In this document: one piece after another, positions 43,161-51,579 of the stretch
Layout: each line of letters begins with the position of its first letter
Numbering within the stretch: position 1 is the first letter of the stretch
Origin: Tabrizicola_A sp965284335
GTDB lineage: Bacteria > Pseudomonadota > Alphaproteobacteria > Rhodobacterales > Rhodobacteraceae
Assembly: GCF_965284335.1 (NCBI RefSeq)
Contig: NZ_OZ260076.1
DNA length: 64,000 nt
Direction: 5' to 3' (one strand)
Notes under the pieces: model-generated
The model's input: the letters and a program-made list of their open reading frames with translations, nothing else
Told to the model about the DNA's origin: nothing
The model's database searches: none
Made by a program: the position numbers and the translations under genes

Positions 43161-44108
43161 TCAATCCCGCAGGGCCAGCATGTCGATGGCAAGGCTGCCG
43201 CCCGCCAGCCCCGCCACCGGCACCCCGGTCGAGGCCGGTCCGGGTTGGGGAAAGCGGGCATGGCGCACGGCAAGATTGCCGTGCAGATCCTGCGGCCCCG
43301 GCCCGCCGACATAATGGGTGGTGGCCTTGAGAATGGTCGTGTTTTCAAGGGATTGCAGCGAAAGCGCATCCATCGCCTGATGCGCGGCAGCGGCCAGATC
43401 GGGGCCTTGGCCTTGGGCGGAAAGCCACAGGAAATCCCCACTCGCCCGGCACAGCGCGCCCCCCGGCCCGCGCGACAGCTGCACCGGGTCGGGCCCAAAA
43501 CTCAGCACCGCCGAAACCCCAGCCCCCTCAGGCAAAATCACCCGAGCCGCCGGATCCAACTCCCACCCTCCCGCCCCCGCCGCGAACCACTGGGCCGAGA
43601 GCAGCCGCGTCTGGTCAAGCCCCGCCAACAGCGCGGGAACTCTCGACATATCTGGCGTATGCAGCGCGGCAAACTCAAGCGCGCTGCCGGAAATGACCGA
43701 GATTTCAGGGCCTTGCTGAATCGTGACTGGGTCGGCAAAGGCGTAAAGATCCACCTCAATCCGCATGCCGGGATAGTAAAAATGCGGCAGGCGCACCGGG
43801 GTCAGAACCGCGCGCGGAAAGGCGGTGGCGAGGGGGGCAAGCACCTCGTTGGCCTCCTCGACATCGTGATACACCACCAGCAAGCCCGCCTGATGGCCGG
43901 GCAGATGGCCAAGCAGCCCTTGGATCATCCGGGCCACCAGCCCCGCCTGCGCCGCCGCATCACCCGGATGCAGCACCTGCCCCGCATCATCCAGCGGGCA
44001 TTGCCCGCAGCTGATCGCAAGCCCCCGCGCCGCCACGGCAAGCGAGCAGGCCACCGGAACCGGCATCTGCCACATCAAGCCCATGGAAAGATGACGGATG
44101 CCCTGCAT
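43161..44108 (-). CDS. Tandem RidA/YjgF-like protein
   Basis: 315 aa. The N-terminal half (about 15-125) has VAARGLAISCGQCPLD, VYHDVEEANEVLAPL and PGMRIEVDLYAFADP, a full RidA-like pattern. The C-terminal half (about 225-315) repeats it with FLWLSAQGQG, TTHYVGGPGP and PASTGVPVAGLAGGSLAIDMLAL. It appears to be an internal fusion of two domains. RidA proteins deaminate reactive enamines/imines, with Arg as a key residue; activity of each half is not established. Confidence 0.7.
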   Translation of the reverse strand: MQGIRHLSMGLMWQMPVPVACSLAVAARGLAISCGQCPLDDAGQVLHPGDAAAQAGLVARMIQGLLGHLPGHQAGLLVVYHDVEEANEVLAPLATAFPRAVLTPVRLPHFYYPGMRIEVDLYAFADPVTIQQGPEISVISGSALEFAALHTPDMSRVPALLAGLDQTRLLSAQWFAAGAGGWELDPAARVILPEGAGVSAVLSFGPDPVQLSRGPGGALCRASGDFLWLSAQGQGPDLAAAAHQAMDALSLQSLENTTILKATTHYVGGPGPQDLHGNLAVRHARFPQPGPASTGVPVAGLAGGSLAIDMLALRD

Positions 44109-44136
44109 CCTGGCCCCTCCCTTGCGAAATTCGCGC

Positions 44137-44583
44137 CTACCAGCGGGTCAGCGCGGCCTCGTCGCTGTCTTTCGCCGCCACCCAATCGGCCCCCTTGGCG
44201 CCGATTTCCTTCTTCCAAAACGGCGCGCGGGATTTGAGGTAATCCATCAAAAACTCTGCCGCTTCAAAGGCATCGGCCCGGTGCGGCGCAGCGGTGGCGA
44301 CCATCATAATCGGCTCTCCCGCCGCCAGAACCCCATAGCGGTGAATGACCAAAGCATCGGCCAAGGACCAGCGCGCCATGGCCTGATCCATGATGGCCGA
44401 AATCGCCTTTTCCGTCATGCCGGGGTAATGCTCGATCTCCATCGCCCGCAGCGTTCCGCCATTGTCGCGCACCACGCCGGTAAAGGTGACAATCGCCCCC
44501 GCACCCGACCCAGAAAGCGAGGCGGCAAAACCATTGGCCTCTGCCCCCAGATCAAACGCCGCCTCTTGCACCAAAAGCCGCAT
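44137..44583 (-). CDS. moaE: Molybdopterin synthase catalytic subunit
   Basis: 148 aa. TFTGVVRDNGG, LEIEHYPGMTEKAI-type segment, HRYGVLAAGEPIMMVATAAPHRADAFEA and the catalytic Lys in LKSRAPFWKKE. It inserts sulfur carried by MoaD into precursor Z to make molybdopterin. 16 bp after moaD. Confidence 0.95.
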   Translation of the reverse strand: MRLLVQEAAFDLGAEANGFAASLSGSGAGAIVTFTGVVRDNGGTLRAMEIEHYPGMTEKAISAIMDQAMARWSLADALVIHRYGVLAAGEPIMMVATAAPHRADAFEAAEFLMDYLKSRAPFWKKEIGAKGADWVAAKDSDEAALTRW

Positions 44584-44599
44584 CCCATGACCCCCGATC

Positions 44600-44848
44600 T
44601 TATCCGCCCGTCATCGGTGGGAAAAACGCCACCTCCCGCGCGCCGGCCAAGGGGGCGGCAAAACTGGTCAGCTCCTGATCCACCGCAACCCGCAGGCTGG
44701 TCTTGTCGGCAAAGGCCAGCGCATGCCCCTCAGAGCGCGCCTCCAACTCGGCCACCAGATCGGCCACCGTTGCGGCCTTGGTCTCCACCCGCTCGCGGTT
44801 CACGCCAATGCGTTCGCGCAGCCATGCAAAATACAGCACGTCGATCAT
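44600..44848 (-). CDS. moaD: Molybdopterin synthase sulfur-carrier subunit
   Basis: 82 aa ubiquitin-like protein: YFAWLRERIGVNRE and the C-terminal FFPPMTGG with the Gly-Gly that becomes thiocarboxylated. Its ATG overlaps the pgsA stop (ATGA). Confidence 0.94.
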   Translation of the reverse strand: MIDVLYFAWLRERIGVNRERVETKAATVADLVAELEARSEGHALAFADKTSLRVAVDQELTSFAAPLAGAREVAFFPPMTGG

Positions 44849-45510
44849 CTGTCATCCCTCAGGAAGGGCAGCGATTTGCGGAAATAGTCGAGCCCCGTCC
44901 AAGCCGTCAGCGCCGCCGCGATCCACATCAGCACCAGCCCCACATCACCCGCCAGCGACGCGCAATCACGCTTGCCACAGGCGCGGATCGGATCGGCCAA
45001 CCCCGCGCTCACCGCTTGGGCATATTCTTCCGGCGTCATGCCCTGCATGGCCACACCGTTCAGATATTCCAACCCCGTGCCCAAAAACATCACCGCAATC
45101 GCCACCATCTGCGCGGTGGTTTTCCACTTGGCCAGTTTCGTAACCTTTAACGTCCCGGCCGCAGCCCCCAAAAACTCACGCAGGCCCGAGACAAAAACCT
45201 CGCGGAACAAGATGATCGTGGCGGGCAAAATCAGCCAAGGATCCATGCCATTATAGCCGGTGATCACCATAATCGCGATCACCACCATCGCCTTGTCGGC
45301 AATCGGATCCATCATCGCGCCGAACTTGGATTCCTGCCGCCACAGCCGCGCAAGATAGCCGTCAAACCAATCGGTTACCGCCGCCAGAATAAACAAGGTC
45401 AGCGCAAACCAATCGGCCCAAGGGCGGTGGAAATACAAAAACATCACCGCAACACCGGGCGCCGCCAAAAGGCGCAACACAGTCAAGGCATTGGGCAGGT
45501 TCCATGTCAT
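44845..45510 (-). CDS. pgsA: CDP-diacylglycerol-glycerol-3-phosphate 3-phosphatidyltransferase
   Basis: 221 aa membrane enzyme. CDP-alcohol phosphotransferase motif with aspartates: TDWFDGYLARLWRQESKFGAMMDPIADK. Starts WNLPNALTVLRLLAAP. Makes phosphatidylglycerophosphate in the inner membrane. A loop of about 40 residues (GMTPEEYAQAV to CGKRDCASLAGD) lies before the last helix. Confidence 0.95.
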   Translation of the reverse strand: MTWNLPNALTVLRLLAAPGVAVMFLYFHRPWADWFALTLFILAAVTDWFDGYLARLWRQESKFGAMMDPIADKAMVVIAIMVITGYNGMDPWLILPATIILFREVFVSGLREFLGAAAGTLKVTKLAKWKTTAQMVAIAVMFLGTGLEYLNGVAMQGMTPEEYAQAVSAGLADPIRACGKRDCASLAGDVGLVLMWIAAALTAWTGLDYFRKSLPFLRDDR

Positions 45511-45649
45511 GGCCTAATTCGTAGCGGAAGCTTGGGGCGGGGGAAAGCGGAAAGGCGACGGCTGCGGGTAAACAAATTCCAACTCTTGAATTTATTTTCA
45601 CCCCATGCTATCACCAGTGCAAGCTTGACCCCTATCCTTGGAGATCCCC

Positions 45650-45853
45650 ATGAACCTTGATCGCTCTGTCACCCTCTTCGCCGGCTTTATGGTGCTCTTG
45701 TCGGTGATCCTGACCCAATTCGTCAGCCCCTATTTCATGTGGTTCACCGTCTTCATCGGCGCAAACCTCATTCAATCCTCGTTCACCGGGTTCTGCCCGG
45801 CGGCCTCGGTGTTTCGCATGATGGGCATCAAAAGCGGCTGTGCCTTCAAATAA
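45650..45853 (+). CDS. DUF2892 membrane protein
   Basis: 67 aa from ATG 45650 with GGAG six bases upstream. Starts MNLDRSVTLFAGFMVLLSVIL and ends FTGFCPAASVFRMMGIKSG, the DUF2892 pattern, with two membrane helices. In some proteins this domain is fused to rhodanese (YgaP). Function unknown; possibly linked to redox control because fnrL is next. Confidence 0.85.
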   Translation: MNLDRSVTLFAGFMVLLSVILTQFVSPYFMWFTVFIGANLIQSSFTGFCPAASVFRMMGIKSGCAFK

Positions 45854-45878
45854 GGCGGCACGCCCCCAAAGCCAAAGC

Positions 45879-45905
45879 AAAAGGCGCCCCACGCGGGCGC
45901 CTTTT
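45879..45905. terminator. Bidirectional terminator between the DUF2892 gene and fnrL
   Basis: AAAA, GGCGCCC, CACGC loop, GGGCGCC, TTTT between convergent genes. Confidence 0.88.
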
Positions 45906-45935
45906 CATATCTCGGCATCTCAGGCCCCGGCCAGT

Positions 45936-46682
45936 TCAGACCAAAAAGCCGCCGTCACTGTCATCGCCCGCCTCTTCGACAAGCCGATCGAAATCCGGCA
46001 CCAGTATATGGCGCTTGCCCTCAAGGCCGATGACGCCATCCTTTTTCAAGGCACTCATCTGGCGGCTGACGGTTTCCAAGGTCAGGCCCAGATAATCGGC
46101 CATTTCTTCGCGCGTCAGCGGCAAATCAAAAGTCACATGGCCCGTGGCCGAGCGCAGCTTTAGGCTGGCATCGCGCCGCGCGATGATCGACAGCAAAGAG
46201 GCGATCTTTTCCCGCGCCGTCTTGCGGCCCAACAAAAGCATCCATTCGCGCGCCGCATCCAATTCATCCAGCGTCATTTCCAAAAGACGCTGCGCCACAT
46301 GCGGCGTCTGCACCATCATTTCTTCAAAGGGTTTCTTGCGGAAACAGCACATCACCAGATCGGTCGCCGCCGTCACATCATAGGCCGCCACCATCCGCCC
46401 CGGACGGCCGACAAAATCCGATGGCAGCAACAACCCCACCATCTGCCGCCGCCCATCCTCCATGGTCTGGGTCAGCGTCGCGATCCCGGTCACAACCGAG
46501 GCGACAAAATCCATCCGATCCCCCGACCAGATCACCGTCTGTCCCGCCTCATAGCTGCGGTAATACTTGATCTGCTCCAGCTTGGTCAGCTCATCGGGTT
46601 CACAACGGGCACAAACAGCGCGATGGCGGATCGGGCATGATCCGCATTCGTGGGACAAGGTCTGTAGTTCCATTTGCGACAT
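45936..46682 (-). CDS. fnrL: Oxygen-responsive regulator FnrL
   Basis: 248 aa from ATG 46682; a TTG at 46712 would place the FNR box inside the gene. Cys residues in ECGSCPIRHRAVCARC plus one in VMCCFRKK are the likely 4Fe-4S ligands. The CRP fold ends in a helix-turn-helix LTREEMADYLGLTLETVSRQMSAL with the E-x2-S-R of FNR proteins. Very close to Rhodobacter FnrL, which activates anaerobic, haem and high-affinity oxidase genes. The box at 46699 suggests autoregulation. Confidence 0.95.
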   Translation of the reverse strand: MSQMELQTLSHECGSCPIRHRAVCARCEPDELTKLEQIKYYRSYEAGQTVIWSGDRMDFVASVVTGIATLTQTMEDGRRQMVGLLLPSDFVGRPGRMVAAYDVTAATDLVMCCFRKKPFEEMMVQTPHVAQRLLEMTLDELDAAREWMLLLGRKTAREKIASLLSIIARRDASLKLRSATGHVTFDLPLTREEMADYLGLTLETVSRQMSALKKDGVIGLEGKRHILVPDFDRLVEEAGDDSDGGFLV

Positions 46683-46698
46683 GCCGGCGATATTCCAA

Positions 46699-46712
46699 TT
46701 GATCTGCGTCAA
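46699..46712. promoter_or_regulatory. FNR box between fnrL and hemN
   Basis: TTGATCTGCGTCAA fits TTGAT-N4-ATCAA with one mismatch. It is 16 bp upstream of the fnrL start and 34 bp upstream of the hemN start, so it could control both divergent genes. Confidence 0.85.
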
Positions 46713-46746
46713 GGTGCGCAGACCCGGACAAGATTAGCCTACCCGA

Positions 46747-48102
46747 ATGACCGTTGAATCGCAACTCATGCGGCTAGGGCTTTTTGACGCCCGTGTGCCA
46801 CGATACACCTCTTACCCGACAGCACCGCATTTTGCGGGCGGGGTGGGCCCGGAAACCTTTGTCAGCTGGATCGAGGCGATCCCTGAGGGCAGCGAGATCT
46901 CGCTTTACCTGCATGTGCCCTTTTGCCGAAGGCTCTGCTGGTTCTGCGCCTGCCGCACCCAAGGCACCTCGTCTGATGCGCCGGTGCTGGCCTATACGCA
47001 GGTTTTGAAAGCGGAAATCGCGATGCTCAAGCGGCATCTGCCCGCAGGTGTGCGGCTCAGCCGGTTGCATTGGGGCGGCGGCACGCCCACGCTTTTGGCC
47101 CCAGATTCGATGCGCGAGCTGGCGACGGCGGTGTTTGATGTCGTGCCCATGGCCGAAGGGGCCGAGTTCTCGGTCGAGATTGACCCCAATGAGATTGACG
47201 CCGCCCGCCTTGATGCGCTGGCCGCCTCTGGCATGAACCGCGCCTCAATCGGGGTGCAGGATTTTGACCCAGAAATCCAAAAAACCATTGGCCGCGAACA
47301 AAGCTATGAGCTGACAAAGCAGGTCGCCGACATGATCCGCGACCGCGGCATTGCCAGCCTGAACGCCGATATTTTGTATGGCCTGCCCTTCCAGACCAAT
47401 GCCCGCATCTCGGATTCGGTGCAAAAACTCCTCACGCTGAACCCCGACCGCGTGGCGCTTTACGGCTATGCCCATGTGCCGTGGATGAGCCGCCGCCAGC
47501 AGATGATCCCGTCTGACGCCATGCCCACCCCGCAAGAACGGCTGGCGCTCTTTGAAACCGCGCGGCAATTGTTCACTTGGGACGGCTATGACGAAATCGG
47601 CATCGACCATTTCGCGCGGCCCACCGACAGCATGGCCAAGGCGGCCAAAGCTGGCACGCTGCGGCGCAACTTCCAAGGCTATACCGACGACACCGCGCCG
47701 GTGCTGATCGGCCTTGGCGCCTCCTCCATCAGCCGCTTCCCCCAAGGCTTTGCGCAAAACGTCAGCGGCACCGCGGATTACACCAAAGCCATCCGCGCGG
47801 GGCAGTTTTCCACCCATCGCGGCCATGTGTTCAAGGACGAAGACACCCTGCGCTCGCGGATCATCGAGGCGCTGATGTGCGATTTCCGCGTCAGTCGGGC
47901 CGAGATCTTGGCAAACTTCCCCGTCCGCGCGGATCGGTTGGATGGCATGCTGCGCAACGCCGCCGATGCCTTCCCCGGCATGGTGAAACTGGATGAAAAC
48001 GGCCTGTCGATCCTGCCACAGGGCCGCCCCCTGACCCGCATGATCGCCCGCGCCTTTGACGCCTATGACCAAACCAAGGCGCAACATTCGGCGGCGATTT
48101 AA
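46747..48102 (+). CDS. hemN: Oxygen-independent coproporphyrinogen III oxidase
   Basis: 451 aa radical-SAM enzyme. PRYTSYPTAPHF, YLHVPFCRRLCWFCACRT (CxxxCxxC plus the extra Cys of HemN), HWGGGTPTLL and the C-terminal RGHVFKDEDTLRSRIIEALMCDF. Converts coproporphyrinogen III to protoporphyrinogen IX without oxygen. Divergent from fnrL with a shared FNR box. Confidence 0.97.
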   Translation: MTVESQLMRLGLFDARVPRYTSYPTAPHFAGGVGPETFVSWIEAIPEGSEISLYLHVPFCRRLCWFCACRTQGTSSDAPVLAYTQVLKAEIAMLKRHLPAGVRLSRLHWGGGTPTLLAPDSMRELATAVFDVVPMAEGAEFSVEIDPNEIDAARLDALAASGMNRASIGVQDFDPEIQKTIGREQSYELTKQVADMIRDRGIASLNADILYGLPFQTNARISDSVQKLLTLNPDRVALYGYAHVPWMSRRQQMIPSDAMPTPQERLALFETARQLFTWDGYDEIGIDHFARPTDSMAKAAKAGTLRRNFQGYTDDTAPVLIGLGASSISRFPQGFAQNVSGTADYTKAIRAGQFSTHRGHVFKDEDTLRSRIIEALMCDFRVSRAEILANFPVRADRLDGMLRNAADAFPGMVKLDENGLSILPQGRPLTRMIARAFDAYDQTKAQHSAAI

Positions 48103-48166
48103 GGGAAAGATGGCCTTAAGGTTCGCGTTTTAGGACAAAGCACGCTTTGCCATAGAGCAGATCCGA

Positions 48167-48296
48167 GGGCCGCGCCCGACCTCGGGAGGACGCGCCAACG
48201 CTGGTTCTAGGCACTTTATGGTTCAAGTTCTTCCCCCGAATTTCTGCTGGCTACCGTTGCAGACTCGCCCTCCCGGGGGGAGGTCGGGCGCGGCCC
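48167..48296. repeat. 17-bp perfect inverted repeat after hemN
   Basis: GGGCCGCGCCCGACCTC (48167-48183) and its complement GAGGTCGGGCGCGGCCC (48280-48296) flank about 96 bp. The 266-bp gap to the LysR gene holds no gene. It may be a transcript-end structure or a small mobile remnant. Confidence 0.75.
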
Positions 48297-48368
48297 GGCG
48301 GCGCATTCGCGCCTTGATTCCGGGCAAGAAGAAAAGTGGGGACTAACGTCCGCTATGCTGAAGCTTCC

Positions 48369-49231
48369 CTAACGCCGCGCAACCTTGGCCTGAATGAACC
48401 CGGCCAAGGCCGCCGTGGCCGGTGACAGCCGCGATTGCCCCAACAGCGCAATCTCAACTTCGGCCAGTTCGGGCCAATCTGACAGCACCGCCAATTCCTG
48501 CGGCACCATGGCGCGCGGCATCACCGCATAGCCCAAGCCCGCCCGCACCGCCGCCGCCTGCCCGGCAAAGGACGGCGAGGCAAAGACCCCCCGCCAGCGC
48601 ACCCCCGCCCGCTCCAACGTCCGCGTCGCGCGGGCACGGTAAACACAGGGCGCGGGGCTCAGCACCAAGGGCAGCGCGCGCCCCTCGCGCGCTTCGGCAA
48701 AGGCGGTCACAAGGCCCGGGGCCGCCACCCACACCAACCGCTCGCGCCACAGCGGCAAAGCCCCGGCATAGCGCTGTTCGGGGTCTTGCTTGACAATAAT
48801 CAATCCTGCGCCCCGGCCTCAAATTCCTCGACCAAAGGCAGGGTCAACTGGCAGGTCACATGCAATTCCACCGCCGGATGGGCCACGGCAAAGGCCGCCA
48901 GAATATCGGGCAAATAGGCCGAGGCAAAATCCTCGGGGCTGCCAAAGCGCACCTCGCCCTCAAGATCCGGCGCGCGAAACCGCGCCAGCATCGCATCGGC
49001 CTGCGCCACCATCGCCCGGGCATGCTGCAAAAACTGCTCGCCTTGCGTGGTCAACTGCACCCGCCGCGTGGTCCGCTCGACCAGAACCCGCCCGCACATC
49101 TCTTCCAGCTTGCGGATCTGCTCGGACACCGCCGATTGCGACCGGCCCACCAAAGCCCCTGCGCGCGAAAAACTGCCCGTCTCGGCCAGCGCCAAAAAGG
49201 TGCGCAGCACCGCCGTATCCACATCATGCAT
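48369..49231 (-). pseudogene. LysR-family regulator with one frameshift
   Basis: Two frames, 49231-48800 and 48803-48369, give one LysR protein of about 287 aa. N-terminal helix-turn-helix: LRTFLALAETGSFSRAGALVGRSQSAVSEQIRKLEE. The effector domain spans the break: EEFEAGAQD in frame 1 continues as LIIVKQDPEQRY in frame 2. One missing T in GGATTGATT (near 48803-48806) would explain it. It diverges from the SbtA-like gene, the usual target arrangement. Real pseudogene or base-call error cannot be told apart here. Confidence 0.82.
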
Positions 49232-49344
49232 CGCCAGACCTATCGGAAAAATTGATAAATCACAGATAAACTTCCTGTTTCTCTTTTCAAACCCCCTTGG
49301 GCACAAGGCCCCGGCACCATGCCCCAACCAAAGAGATGCAAAAG

Positions 49345-50319
49345 ATGGACAGTCTCCTGATCGAAAACCTGATTTCCCCCATCACCATGGCCTTCCTTTT
49401 GGGCATCATCGCCACGCTGATCCGCTCAGACCTTGAAATTCCCGAACCCGTCATCCGCATCTTTGCGATTTTTCTGTTGTTTTCCATTGGCTTGCAAGGC
49501 GGGCGGGAATTGGCCAGCGTCGATCTGGGCAATATGCTGGGCGCGGTCACGGTCACAGCGGTGATCGTGCTGGCGGTGCCACTTCTGGCCTTTTTGGTTG
49601 CGCGCCACGTCATCCGGCTGTCCATCGTCGATGCCGCAGGGGTGGCCGCCCTTTACGGCTCGGTCTCCTCGGTCACCTTCGTCGTGGCCCGCGCCTATGC
49701 CGAAGGCGCGGGCAGCCCGATGGAGGGCTATGTCACCGGCCTTGTCGCGCTGATGGAACTGGGCATCCTCGCCGCGCTGTTTTACGGCCGGGTTGGCCTG
49801 TCGCGGGCCAATGGCACCCAAGGCGCCGCCCTTGGCACCATCCTCATGGAAACCCTGCGCGGCCGTGGCCTTTTGCTGCTGGGCGGTGGCCTTGTGATCG
49901 GCGCCGCCTCGGGCGAGGCGAATTTCGCGCGGATCGAGCCGTTTTTCGTTGATCTCTTCCGCGGTGTCTTGGTGCTGTTTTTGCTGGAAATGGGCATGAC
50001 CGCCGCCCGGCAGCTTAAGGATTTCGCCAAGGTCGGCGGTCGGATGCTGGCCTTTGGTCTGGCCATGCCCATGGTCAACGGCTTTATCGTCAGCGGTCTG
50101 GCCACCTTGGCCGGGCTGCCGATGGGGTCGGCCTTTGTCTTGGGCGCGGTGGCCGCTTCGGCCAGCTATATCGACGCCCCAGCGGCGGTGCGCGCGACCT
50201 TCCCGCAGGCGAACCCCTCGGTCTATCTGACCGCGTCCTTGGGCATCACCTTTCCCTTCATGCTGCTGGCAGGCGTGCCGATCATCTGGCAAATGACGGT
50301 CTTTTGGCAAAGCCTTTAA
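49345..50319 (+). CDS. SbtA-type sodium-dependent bicarbonate permease family protein
   Basis: 324 aa from ATG 49345 (ATG 49336 also possible). About ten membrane helices in two inverted halves: SPITMAFLLGIIATLIRSDL, FLLFSIGLQGGREL and GVAALYGSVSSVTFVVA, then VLFLLEMGMTAARQL and AASASYIDAPAAVRA. The repeated GSVSSVTF/ASASYIDAP-type segments match the ion-binding regions of SbtA (PF05982). Substrate may be bicarbonate or another anion. Ends at a strong terminator. Confidence 0.85.
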   Translation: MDSLLIENLISPITMAFLLGIIATLIRSDLEIPEPVIRIFAIFLLFSIGLQGGRELASVDLGNMLGAVTVTAVIVLAVPLLAFLVARHVIRLSIVDAAGVAALYGSVSSVTFVVARAYAEGAGSPMEGYVTGLVALMELGILAALFYGRVGLSRANGTQGAALGTILMETLRGRGLLLLGGGLVIGAASGEANFARIEPFFVDLFRGVLVLFLLEMGMTAARQLKDFAKVGGRMLAFGLAMPMVNGFIVSGLATLAGLPMGSAFVLGAVAASASYIDAPAAVRATFPQANPSVYLTASLGITFPFMLLAGVPIIWQMTVFWQSL

Positions 50320-50327
50320 CGACCGGG

Positions 50328-50356
50328 GCCGGGCAAAGAGACACTCTTTGCCCGGC
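50328..50356. terminator. Convergent terminator after the permease gene
   Basis: 13-bp perfect stem GCCGGGCAAAGAG/CTCTTTGCCCGGC with a 3-nt loop, overlapping the last base of the opposing gene. Confidence 0.85.
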
Positions 50357-51579
50357 TATTTCGGCCCAAAGCCCTCCACAAACTCCACCATCGCGGGCAG
50401 GCAGATCGACTTTAGATCATAGCCTTCCAAAATGGTCTGCCGCGCTGCACGGCGGATGTCGTCAAACTTCTCAGGCCGCGCCAGTGCCTTGGTCAGCGCC
50501 TTGGACCAGGCTTTCACATCAAAGAAATCCACCAGCGTGCCGTTCTCGCCATCGCGGATCAACTCGCGCACCGGGGTCGTGTCAGACCCCACCACATGCG
50601 CGCCCGCCGCCATCGCCTCCAGCATCGACCATGACAAAACAAAGGGATAGGTCAGATAGGCATGGGCGCGGGAAACCTGCATCAGGCTGACAAAGGTCGC
50701 ATAAGGCACCTTGCCCATGAAATGCACGCGGGTCAGATCCAGCTGATCCTTCACCTCATTGAGGAAAACCTCTTTCCACCCCTTGCCCCCCTTGGGCGTC
50801 GCGCCATAACTCACCTCATCGCCACCGACGATCACCACCTGCGCCTCGGGGCGCTGTTTCATCACCGCAGGCAGCGCGCGCATAAAGATGTGATAGCCCC
50901 GGTAAGGTTCCAGATTGCGGTTCACAAAGGTCAAAACCTCATCCCCCGCCTTCACGATCTTTCCATTCGGCAAGGTCACCTGCGCCTGATCGTCGGGCCG
51001 CATCACCGCCGTATCCACCCCGTCAAAGATCACGCGGATCCCCTCGCGCAGCACAGGCGGATAGGTCGAGGCCTGCCACGCGGTCGGCGACAGCCCCGCA
51101 TCGGCATGCAACAGCGCTTGGCCGAGATGCGTGGTCCGCCCTTGGGCAATCATCACCTGATCGAAACTTGGCGTGCTGAATTCCGGGTCAAACCCCACAT
51201 CCGCCCCACGCCCTTTGTAATAGAACTCAGCATAGACAATCAGCTTGGCCTCGGGCCAAACCTCTTTCAAAAACAAGGTCTCGCCCCAGCCTGAATGGCC
51301 AAAGATCACATCCGGCATGTAACCACGTTCGCGCAGTTGCAGACAGGCCCGCGCCACCACAACGCCCCGGTCCGACATGGTGGTGTAATTACGCCCCAAC
51401 CGGGTGGCGGCGGGGTCCACCGCGGCCTGTTCAAACTTGTAACGAAAGCCATCGGTTGAAAATTTACGCGTATTGACCGCATCGGTCAGCATCCGCACCT
51501 CATGGCCACGGCGCGTCAGTTCTGGGGCAAGATGTAAAAATTGGCCGGGAAAATTCTGATGGACAAAAAGAACCTTCAT
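50356..51579 (-). CDS. Family 4 glycosyltransferase
   Basis: 407 aa. GT-B fold: FVHQNFPGQFLHLAPELTRRGHEVRMLT at the start, FGHSGWGETLFLKEVWP, FVNRNLEPYRGYHIFMRALP, VVIVGGDEVSYGA, then FVLSWSMLEAMAAGAHVVGSDTTPVRELI with the E-x7-E type donor site. Its ATG overlaps the yejF stop, so it is translated with the peptide transporter; the reason is not clear. Sugar and acceptor unknown. Confidence 0.85.
   Translation of the reverse strand: MKVLFVHQNFPGQFLHLAPELTRRGHEVRMLTDAVNTRKFSTDGFRYKFEQAAVDPAATRLGRNYTTMSDRGVVVARACLQLRERGYMPDVIFGHSGWGETLFLKEVWPEAKLIVYAEFYYKGRGADVGFDPEFSTPSFDQVMIAQGRTTHLGQALLHADAGLSPTAWQASTYPPVLREGIRVIFDGVDTAVMRPDDQAQVTLPNGKIVKAGDEVLTFVNRNLEPYRGYHIFMRALPAVMKQRPEAQVVIVGGDEVSYGATPKGGKGWKEVFLNEVKDQLDLTRVHFMGKVPYATFVSLMQVSRAHAYLTYPFVLSWSMLEAMAAGAHVVGSDTTPVRELIRDGENGTLVDFFDVKAWSKALTKALARPEKFDDIRRAARQTILEGYDLKSICLPAMVEFVEGFGPK

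Noticed and set aside
45586..45611. Sigma-70 promoter for the DUF2892 gene
   Set aside because: TTGAAT and TGCTAT are present but only 14 bp apart, too short for a confident call.
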